Of a DNA stretch of 64,000 nt, positions 46,195 to 53,375 are shown in pieces. The stretch is from Cellulomonas xylanilytica (GTDB lineage: Bacteria > Actinomycetota > Actinomycetes > Actinomycetales > Cellulomonadaceae), in NCBI RefSeq assembly GCF_007989805.1, contig NZ_BJUB01000003.1, positions 248,001 through 312,000 on the forward strand. The letters are read 5' to 3'. The notes beneath the pieces were generated by a model. That model did no database searches and was not told the origin of the DNA. It saw only the letters and a program-made list of their open reading frames with translations. The translations under genes were made by a program, and so were the position numbers. The first letter of the stretch is position 1; every line of letters begins with the position of its first letter.

Positions 46195-48201
46195 ATGGCC
46201 GCACAGCAGGGGGCACCACTGGTCGAGCAGGACCTGTCGAAGCGCGCGATCTGGGCGATCTTCGGCGGCCTGATGCTGGCGATGCTGCTGGCCGCGCTCG
46301 ACCAGACGATCGTGGCGACCGCCCTGCCGACCATCGTCCGGGATCTCGGCGGCGCCGAGCACCTGTCCTGGGTGGTCACCGCCTACATGCTCGCGTCGAC
46401 CGTGACGACACCCCTCTGGGGCAAGCTCGGCGACCTCTACGGCCGCAAGATCCTGTTCATCACCTGCATCGTCATCTTCCTGGTGGGCTCCGCGCTCGCC
46501 GGCACGTCGCAGACGATGGGTCAGCTCATCGCCTGGCGGGCCGTGCAGGGTGTCGGCGGCGGCGGGCTGATGGTGCTGGCGCAGGCGATCATCGGCGATG
46601 TGGTCCCGCCCCGGGACCGCGGCCGGTACCAGGGCGCGTTCGGCGCGGTCTTCGGACTCTCCAGCGTGGCGGGACCGCTGCTGGGCGGGTTCTTCGTCGA
46701 CCACCTGTCCTGGCGCTGGGTCTTCTACGTGAACCTCCCGATCGGCGCGCTCGCGCTCGTCGTGGTCGCGGCGGTCCTGCCGGTGACGAAGGCGCGGACG
46801 TCACCGAAGATCGACGTCTGGGGCATCACGCTGCTGGCCACCGTCGCCACCTGCATCGTGCTCGTCACCAGCCTGGGCGGGACCAGCTGGGACTGGGGCT
46901 CGGTCCAGGTCATCGGCCTCTCGCTGCTCGCCGTCGTGGCCGTGGTCGCGTTCGGGTTCGTCGAGGCGCGCGTGCCCGAACCGGTCATGCCGCTGCGGCT
47001 CTTCACCAACAAGGTGTTCTCCACGACCGCCGTCGTCGGGTTCGTCGTGGGTTTCGCGATGTTCGGGTCCATCACCTACCTGCCGCTCTACCTCCAGCAG
47101 GTGCAGGGCGCGACACCCACGGGCTCGGGCCTGCAGATGATCCCGATGATGGTCGGCCTGCTGATCACGTCGATCGCCAGCGGCCAGATCATCAGCCGCA
47201 CCGGCCGGTACAAGGTCTTCCCGATCCTCGGCTCCGCCATCTTCACGGTCGGCCTCTACCTTCTGTCCCTCATGGGCCGCGAGACCACGTCCGTGCAGTC
47301 CGGCCTGGCCATGTTCGTGCTCGGAGCCGGGCTCGGCATGGTCATGCAGGTGCTCGTGCTCGCCGTGCAGAACGCCGTCGAGTACCGCGACCTGGGCGTC
47401 GGCACCAGCGGTGCGACGTTCTTCCGCACCATCGGCAGCTGCGTCGGGGTCGCCGTCTTCGGCACGGTCTTCAACGCCAACCTCACGTCGAACCTGGCCG
47501 CGGCTCCCCCGACCGGCGCCGTCGGCGAGTGCTCGGGCCCCGCGCTCAGCGCGACGTCCGCGGCGCTGGCGTCGTGCTCGCCCGACGTGCAGAACTGGTT
47601 CCTCGACGGCTACTCCGACGCGATCCACACGATCTTCCTGTACGCCGTCCCGGTCGGTGCGCTCGCGTTCGTGCTGGCCTGGCTCATCCCCGAGGTCACC
47701 CTGCGCACCGCCGCGAGCCGCCCCGAGCAGGGCGAGGTGTTCGCGCTTCCGTCCAGCCGGACGTCCTTCGAGGAGCTCCGGCTGCTGCTATGGCGCGAGG
47801 TCGGCCGCCAGGACCCGCTGCGGGCCTACGCCATCCTCACCCGCGACCTCGACATCGGCCTCACCCCCGGGCAGTGCTGGATGCTCGCCCGCGTGACCGC
47901 CGAGGGCTCGCGCACGATCGACGCGATGACGTCGAGATCCGGGGTCGAGCGCGAGCGCGTGGTCGCCGCAGCCGAGGCGCTGCGCGACCGGGACCTGGTC
48001 ACCATCGACACCGGGACGGTGCGCCCGACCGACGCCGGCCACGCCGTCGCGGACCAGGTCCGGGAGCACGAGCGCGTCGAGCTGCGCCGCGTCATCGACC
48101 AGTGGAGCGGCGGCGACGAGCCGGCCCTCGACCAGCTCGTCGACCAGCTGACCTGCCGCCTCTGGCGCGAGGACCCCACCCCGGCAGGCCTGCAGGTCTG
48201 A
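46195..48201 (+). CDS. DHA2-family MFS drug exporter with fused winged-helix tail
   Basis: 668-residue protein. Residues about 20-520 are a 14-helix major-facilitator exporter: LAALDQTIVATALPTIV motif, GKLGDLYGRK (motif A), RAVQGVGGGGLMVL and GPLLGGFFVDHLSWRWVFYVN (motif C, core GPLLGGFFVDHLSWRW). The last 130 residues are soluble and look like a MarR-type winged helix: GLTPGQCWMLARVTAEGSR, then a recognition-helix-like MTSRSGVERERVVAAAEAL and the wing LVTIDTGTVRPTDAG. The second ATG (46195) is used because GAGGGGGG lies just before it; the first is at 46177. It exports toxic organic compounds with proton exchange by family; the tail could bind substrate or DNA. Confidence 0.88.
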   Translation: MAAQQGAPLVEQDLSKRAIWAIFGGLMLAMLLAALDQTIVATALPTIVRDLGGAEHLSWVVTAYMLASTVTTPLWGKLGDLYGRKILFITCIVIFLVGSALAGTSQTMGQLIAWRAVQGVGGGGLMVLAQAIIGDVVPPRDRGRYQGAFGAVFGLSSVAGPLLGGFFVDHLSWRWVFYVNLPIGALALVVVAAVLPVTKARTSPKIDVWGITLLATVATCIVLVTSLGGTSWDWGSVQVIGLSLLAVVAVVAFGFVEARVPEPVMPLRLFTNKVFSTTAVVGFVVGFAMFGSITYLPLYLQQVQGATPTGSGLQMIPMMVGLLITSIASGQIISRTGRYKVFPILGSAIFTVGLYLLSLMGRETTSVQSGLAMFVLGAGLGMVMQVLVLAVQNAVEYRDLGVGTSGATFFRTIGSCVGVAVFGTVFNANLTSNLAAAPPTGAVGECSGPALSATSAALASCSPDVQNWFLDGYSDAIHTIFLYAVPVGALAFVLAWLIPEVTLRTAASRPEQGEVFALPSSRTSFEELRLLLWREVGRQDPLRAYAILTRDLDIGLTPGQCWMLARVTAEGSRTIDAMTSRSGVERERVVAAAEALRDRDLVTIDTGTVRPTDAGHAVADQVREHERVELRRVIDQWSGGDEPALDQLVDQLTCRLWREDPTPAGLQV

Positions 48202-48273
48202 GGGCGGAGCGCAGAGGCCCGGGTGACGAGAGCTTCGCGATCGTCACACGCTGACGACTCGCCCTCGGGCCGG

Positions 48274-49287
48274 TCAGTCGGGACCGACCCGGCCCACCTC
48301 CCGGCGGTCACCGACGTTCGTCACGACGACCACGGGAGTCCCCCGCGGCACCACCCTCTCGAGCGAGCGGATGAGGGCGTCGGTGCCGGGGAGGTCGCCC
48401 TGCGCACGGACGTCGATCTCGACCTGGGAGCCGCTGTACGACACCTGGGTCACGTTGGCCCCGGCGACGTCCGCCAGCCAGGCGTCCGCCGCGCGCTCGA
48501 CGCGCTCGGACTTCAGGGCGACCTGGTAGGTGAGGACCGTGTTGCCGACGAGCGGGATCGCGACGACGGCGAGGACCACGACGATCGTCGCGTAGGTGCG
48601 GCGTCGGCTGGCGTGCGGCTGCGCTGCGGGCGCGACGCCGTACCCGGTGATGGCGAAGACGAGCGTGCCCGCCAGGACGAGGGCGACGGCGTTCGACAGG
48701 AACAGCAGGAACGCGCCGCCGGCGAGCCCCGGTGCACCGTCGCCGAGGCACACCCCGACGACGGCGAGGGGTGGCACGAGCGAGATGGCGATCGCCACCC
48801 CGGGCAGGACCGCCGCGACGTCCCGGCGGGCCAGCGCGATCGCACCGGCGAACCCCGTCGCCACGGCGGCGATGAGGTCGAGCAGGCCGGGTGAGGTGCG
48901 TGAGGTGATCTGGCTGTTCGACAGGAGGTCGAAGGACGTGGGGACGGCGAGCGAGAACAGGGCGCCGATGGCGACGACGAGAGCGACCCCCAGGGTGACG
49001 ATCCACGCGGACTGCAGGGCCGACCGTGGCGCACCGCGAGCCAGCCCCAGAGCCAGTCCCATGATCGGGGTCGACAGCGGCGCGATGATCATGGCGCCGA
49101 TGACCGTCGCGGTGGAGTCGGCCAGCACCCCTGCCGTGGCGATGACCGAGCTCAGCAGGAGCATGGTCCAGAAGGCGGAGCGCTTCGCGGACACCTCCCC
49201 CGCGAACAGGTCCAGGTCCGCGGTCAGGTCGTCGTTGGTCCGACGTTGGCTGTCCGGGAGCACGCGACGCAGGACGTTCCAGGCCAT
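48274..49287 (-). CDS. DUF389 membrane protein
   Basis: 337-residue integral membrane protein of the DUF389 family: a short cytoplasmic N-terminus, six to seven hydrophobic segments with the family block TVIGAMIIAPLSTPIMGLAL near residues 61-80, AVATGFAGAIALAR and AIAISLVPPLAVVGV, and a soluble C-terminal domain of about 90 residues. Function of the family is unknown. The start (MAWNVLRRVLPDSQ) and about 20 bases before it are duplicated upstream of the BASS gene at 36761-36824. It is convergent with the MFS gene. Confidence 0.88.
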   Translation of the reverse strand: MAWNVLRRVLPDSQRRTNDDLTADLDLFAGEVSAKRSAFWTMLLLSSVIATAGVLADSTATVIGAMIIAPLSTPIMGLALGLARGAPRSALQSAWIVTLGVALVVAIGALFSLAVPTSFDLLSNSQITSRTSPGLLDLIAAVATGFAGAIALARRDVAAVLPGVAIAISLVPPLAVVGVCLGDGAPGLAGGAFLLFLSNAVALVLAGTLVFAITGYGVAPAAQPHASRRRTYATIVVVLAVVAIPLVGNTVLTYQVALKSERVERAADAWLADVAGANVTQVSYSGSQVEIDVRAQGDLPGTDALIRSLERVVPRGTPVVVVTNVGDRREVGRVGPD

Positions 49288-49510
49288 TCCGGCATCGTGG
49301 CAGCGTCACCGCACACCGCGGGATCGACATGCCGTCCAGGGGCCGCGAGCATGAACCCGCGCCGCGCGGGGGTCTGCGACCTCTGGCGACCGACCTGCGA
49401 CTGACCTCGACTGCGAGAGCTCCCGCCCCTCGCTGCGGCTGACGTTGCCGACCGATCGCCCGGGAAGACCGCGTCGTCGCCGCTGTGAGGGCCGCCGGCC
49501 GAGTGCGCGG

Positions 49511-50467
49511 CTACCCCACCCTGCCGGTTTCGGCGAGAGCCACGAACGGGGCCAGGAAACCTGACAGCGCCTGCAGCAGTGCGTCCGGCGCAGCTTCCGC
49601 CACCCAGTGACCGGTCCCAGGAACGACGAACGTCTCGACGTTCTCGGCGATGGCTGACAGCGCCCCAGCGACGGCCGCGCCCCAGCTCAGCTCACCGCCG
49701 ATGCCGAGAACCGGCATGGTCAGCTTGCGGGCGGATCGCTCTCCGTTCTGTGCCATGGTCTCGTCCCACTCGCGATAGAAGCCGAAGCTGCCGGGGAGTG
49801 CGCCTGGGGCTGAGAGGCCCGTGACGTAGTAGTCGATCGCGGCGTCGGGGACCTGACCTCCCTGGACGGAGAACTCGTAGCGGAAGAAGATCGCCTCGCG
49901 GCCCTCGACGAGCTGTTCGGCGATCTCACCGGCCCGGTTGAACGCGATGTGCCAGAGCTTGTCGTTGAGCTGGCGCGGCGCGAACAGCGGCGGCGAGTGG
50001 TCCGGGGTGGGTGGCCCGGGGACCTCGGCGAGAGCGACCCGATCGACGCGGTCGGGGTGGTCGGCCGCCAGGGCGTAGCTGATCACCAGGCCGGTGTCGT
50101 GTCCGACGACGGCGAACCGGTCGTGGCCGAGCTCGTGCATGAGCGCCGCAAGGTCGTCGGCGAGGGTCGCGGAGTCGTATCCGCCCGGGGGTTTCTCGGT
50201 CAGACCGATGCCACGCTGGTCGACGGCGACCACCGTGTAGTCCTTCGCCAGCTCCGACATGACGTGGCGCCAGGCGTACCAGGTCTCCGGCCAGCCGTGC
50301 ACCAGGAGCACAGCGGGTCCCGCTCCACCGATCACCGCGTGCTGGCGGATGCCGTTCGCGTCGACGAGCCGGCTCGTGAACGTGGTGGTGAATCCGTCGG
50401 GAAGGTCGGGCGCGTGCGTGACCGAGCCGTAGGCATCGGGTTCCGTGGACAGCGAGGGTGCGGTCAT
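49511..50467 (-). CDS. Cytoplasmic alpha/beta-hydrolase, epoxide-hydrolase-like
   Basis: 318-residue alpha/beta-fold hydrolase. It has the oxyanion motif VLLVHGWPETWYAWRHV, the nucleophile elbow VVGHDTGLV with an aspartate nucleophile, and the histidine in VPGTGHWVAEAAP. Aspartate as nucleophile with HGWP fits epoxide hydrolases and haloacid/haloalkane dehalogenases. No signal peptide. AAGGAG lies 7 bases before the ATG. It is a close paralogue of the secreted hydrolase at 51993-53120, sharing long blocks such as VDQRGIG and ADDLAALM. It follows the MBL-fold gene on the same strand by 132 bases. Confidence 0.88.
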   Translation of the reverse strand: MTAPSLSTEPDAYGSVTHAPDLPDGFTTTFTSRLVDANGIRQHAVIGGAGPAVLLVHGWPETWYAWRHVMSELAKDYTVVAVDQRGIGLTEKPPGGYDSATLADDLAALMHELGHDRFAVVGHDTGLVISYALAADHPDRVDRVALAEVPGPPTPDHSPPLFAPRQLNDKLWHIAFNRAGEIAEQLVEGREAIFFRYEFSVQGGQVPDAAIDYYVTGLSAPGALPGSFGFYREWDETMAQNGERSARKLTMPVLGIGGELSWGAAVAGALSAIAENVETFVVPGTGHWVAEAAPDALLQALSGFLAPFVALAETGRVG

Positions 50468-50599
50468 GAGGGAGCTCCTTTCACATGTGGTGGCCGGTGC
50501 CCGGTCGGCGCCGGCACCTGAACACTGGTCCCGGCACGCACGCGCTCGCGCCCGGGTGGACCCTGGTCGGACCCCCGGGGTTCGACGCCCGGGAGCGCG

Positions 50600-51595
50600 T
50601 CATGGGGTGGTGCCGAAGGGGCCGAGAGTGTTGAGGTCGAGGCGCAGCGACTCCGCCATGGCCCAGGCGTTGGGGAAGGTGAAGACGTCCGCACCGCCGA
50701 GGCGGTCCTTCCATCGCGGGACGAGCTCGTCAGCCGTCCGGGCCGCGACCGCGTCGAGGTAGGCGCGGAAGACCGCCCAGACGTTGCCCGTGTCGACGGC
50801 GGCCATGGTGCGGGCGAGGTCGACGCTGGACAGGGCCGCCTCGGCCGTGACGCGCAGGTCGGTCATGTACTCGAGCTGCACGCGGACGTCCTCGGGGGTG
50901 CCGGGACGGGTGACGTGCCCGCCGACCAGGTGGTCGAAGTCGTAGGCGAGCGCCTGCTCGTGCGCCTGGATGTACCCGGGCACGTAGGCGGACAGGGCCA
51001 GGTTCGAGAACGGCACCCATCCGGGGAAGATGACGTCGACCAGCATGAGCACCTTCTGCTGCGGGGCGTAGATGAAGCTGTTGCCCTCGCTGTGGTTGGG
51101 CCCGGGGTAGGTCAGCTGGAGGCTGTGGTCTCCGGCCTCGATGGTGAGCGTGTCGTCGAACACGACACTGGGCAGCGGCCGGTCGGGGTCGTCCAGAAGC
51201 TGTAGTCGCTGAGCGGCCGCACGGTGGGCGTAGCGCGTGGCGCGCTCGGGGAAGACGGACATGGCACCGACGTGGTCCGAGTGGTGGTGGCTGTAGACCA
51301 CGTCGGTGATCGGCTTGGTGGTCACCCGGTCGATGGCGCGCAGGATGTTGTGCCCGAGGGTCGGCGGTGCGTCCACCGCGATCACGCTCTCGCCGGTGAC
51401 CACGAACATCGACTGGTAGCTGCCGTCGCCGACCCAGAAGATGCCGTCTGCCAGCTCGTCGAGGACGTAGCCGGCCGCCGGGACCTCCGGGCCCCTCGCG
51501 CGGCCAGGAACCGGGGCGGTGGGTCGACTCCTGCGCTGCTCGGCGTCGACGGAGAAGACGGGTCCGGCGTCATGACGGTCCGTGGTGGTTGCCAT
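50600..51595 (-). CDS. Metallo-beta-lactamase-fold hydrolase
   Basis: 331-residue MBL-fold protein. The metal-binding motif is VVYSHHHSDHVGAMSV (HxHxDH), followed by YPGPNHSEGNSFIY (third histidine), VLMLVDVIFPGW (aspartate) and DHLVGGHVTRPG (last histidine); the site is complete. The C-terminal 90 residues are helical. There is no signal peptide. The ATG at 51593-51595 has GGGGGA upstream and trims a long proline/arginine-rich open frame that is not conserved-looking. Substrate unknown. It lies between two paralogous alpha/beta-hydrolases, suggesting a shared catabolic or detoxifying route. Confidence 0.87.
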   Translation of the reverse strand: MATTTDRHDAGPVFSVDAEQRRSRPTAPVPGRARGPEVPAAGYVLDELADGIFWVGDGSYQSMFVVTGESVIAVDAPPTLGHNILRAIDRVTTKPITDVVYSHHHSDHVGAMSVFPERATRYAHRAAAQRLQLLDDPDRPLPSVVFDDTLTIEAGDHSLQLTYPGPNHSEGNSFIYAPQQKVLMLVDVIFPGWVPFSNLALSAYVPGYIQAHEQALAYDFDHLVGGHVTRPGTPEDVRVQLEYMTDLRVTAEAALSSVDLARTMAAVDTGNVWAVFRAYLDAVAARTADELVPRWKDRLGGADVFTFPNAWAMAESLRLDLNTLGPFGTTP

Positions 51596-51992
51596 CTGTC
51601 CCCCAGGTGGGTGCTGGTCGTTCTCGAGCCGTTCGAAGCCGTCGTCCGCGACGGGGCTCGGTCGCCGCGGTCGGCCCCTGTCGCCGAGAGGCAGGAGAGG
51701 GCAGCGTGGCCCGGCGCGACCGCCTCTCGCGCCCGGGAGACCCCCGGTCCGCCCACGGGAAGGACCGCCGCTTCGCGGGTGCCGCCCGGAGCCCAGTCCC
51801 GTTCGTGAGCACGTCGTCCGACCTGTCGAGCCGGGTTGCACCGTCCACGCCGGTGCGTGAGGTGACCTTCACCGGTGCCGATGGCCCGAGGCCCGTGAAC
51901 AGACCCGGGGGGTCCCGGGCGCGACGTGACAGTGGGACGACCAGCGTCATCGGCACCGGTCACCGTGGCCGGTGTCTCTCAAGGAGATGCAC
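51596..51992. other. Divergent intergenic region without a recognisable gene
   Basis: A 397-base region between the MBL-fold gene (leftward) and the secreted hydrolase gene (rightward), so it should contain both promoters. I see no convincing coding frame, RNA gene or clear promoter consensus. Near its right end AAGGAG (51981-51986) is the ribosome site of the secreted hydrolase. Confidence 0.5.
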
Positions 51993-53120
51993 ATGAACGT
52001 GTTCCCTCTCGAGCCCGCGGCGCAAGGCCGACGGAGGCGCCGGACGACCCGGCTCGTGGCAATGGCGTGTGCAGCGGCGATCGGCGTCACCGGCATCGCA
52101 GCACTCGGCGGAGGCGCCTGGTCGGCCAGTGCAGCCTCCGACGCGTCGCGCACCGTCAAGGCGTCTCGCGACATCGGTCTGGTGTCGACGGCGCCGAAGC
52201 TGCCACCCGGCTTCAAGGCGACCTTCACGAGCCGGTTCGTGAAGGCGAACGACATCCGTCAGCACGTCGTGATCGGGGGCGACGGCCCACCCCTGCTGCT
52301 CGTGCACGGCTGGCCCGAGAACTGGTACGCGTGGCGACATGTGATGCCCGAGCTGGCCAAGAGCTACACCGTCATCGCCGTCGACCAGCGTGGCATCGGT
52401 CGGACGGAGGGACCCGCGGAGGGGTACGACGCGGGCACCCTCGCCGACGACCTCGCCGCTCTGATGACGAAGCTCGGCCACGAGCAGTTCGCCGTGGTCG
52501 GCCACGACACGGGGGCCGTGGTCTCGTACGCCCTGGCCGCCGACCACCGTGACCGCGTCCAGCGCCTCGCCTTCGCCGAGATTCCCGGACCTCCCGGGGT
52601 CGGTGATCTCATGGCTCCCCCGGCGCCGCCGATGTTCGTGCCCGAGCAGCTCAACGACAAGCTCTGGCACATCCCCTTCAACCGGGTGGACGACGACCTG
52701 ATCCTCGACATGGTCAGCAGCAACGCCGACGCCTACTACCGCTACGAGTACGCCATCCAGGGCGGCGGGACGACGCTGCCCGACTCGGCGATCACCTACT
52801 ACGTCGGCCTCTACACCCGCAGCAGGGACGCCTTGCGGACGAGCTTCGGGCTGTACCGCGCCTGGGACGACACCGTGAACCAGAACCGTGAGGTGCGCCA
52901 GGCCACGAAGCTGACGATCCCCGTCCTCGCGATCGGCGGGGAGAACAGCTGGGGCGACGCCGTGGCGCACGGCATGGAGCTCACCGCCACCGACGTGACG
53001 CCCTCGGTCCTCCCGGGCACCGGGCACTGGGTCGCCGAGCAGGCTCCGGTCGAGCTGCTCGACGTGCTGACGGACTTCCTCGCGCCGTACCGCGCTGCAG
53101 CGGCGCCGGGCCCGGAGTGA
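51993..53120 (+). CDS. Secreted alpha/beta-hydrolase, epoxide-hydrolase-like
   Basis: 375-residue exported paralogue of the hydrolase at 49511-50467. The N-terminus has five consecutive arginines, then LVAMACAAAIGVTGIAALGGG and an ASA-type cleavage site (about residue 45), so it leaves the cytoplasm. The catalytic core has LLLVHGWPENWYAWRHV, VVGHDTGAVVSYALAA (aspartate nucleophile) and LPGTGHWVAEQAP (histidine). The start at 51993 is chosen because AAGGAG lies 6 bases upstream; an ATG 6 bases earlier overlaps that site. A strong hairpin follows the stop. Export plus close similarity to the cytoplasmic copy suggest the same chemistry in two compartments. Confidence 0.87.
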   Translation: MNVFPLEPAAQGRRRRRTTRLVAMACAAAIGVTGIAALGGGAWSASAASDASRTVKASRDIGLVSTAPKLPPGFKATFTSRFVKANDIRQHVVIGGDGPPLLLVHGWPENWYAWRHVMPELAKSYTVIAVDQRGIGRTEGPAEGYDAGTLADDLAALMTKLGHEQFAVVGHDTGAVVSYALAADHRDRVQRLAFAEIPGPPGVGDLMAPPAPPMFVPEQLNDKLWHIPFNRVDDDLILDMVSSNADAYYRYEYAIQGGGTTLPDSAITYYVGLYTRSRDALRTSFGLYRAWDDTVNQNREVRQATKLTIPVLAIGGENSWGDAVAHGMELTATDVTPSVLPGTGHWVAEQAPVELLDVLTDFLAPYRAAAAPGPE

Positions 53121-53146
53121 CTCCAGCACACGGAGCAGAGGAGGGT

Positions 53147-53189
53147 GCGGCGAGGACCGGCCGGGCATCGAGCGGCCGGTCCTCGCCGC
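53147..53189 (+). terminator. Hairpin terminator after the secreted hydrolase
   Basis: Perfect 17-base stem GCGGCGAGGACCGGCCG (53147-53163) with its complement at 53173-53189 and a 9-base loop, 26 bases past the stop codon. No T-run. The remaining bases to 53375 should hold the promoter of the LuxR-type regulator; TAGGCT at 53323-53328 is a possible -10 element without a clear -35. Confidence 0.85.
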
Positions 53190-53375
53190 GAGCCCACCAG
53201 AGGGACGCACCAGCGCGAGACCACCGCCCCGCGGTGACGCGGCTCTCGACGCTGCGACCGGGACCGCACCCGGGCTGGTCGACGACCGGGTCACCCTTCC
53301 CTGGTCGCGTTCGGCACAGGAATAGGCTCTGGCAGAAGCCACGCACAGCGCACGTGGCGGCCAGAGGGGTGACAG

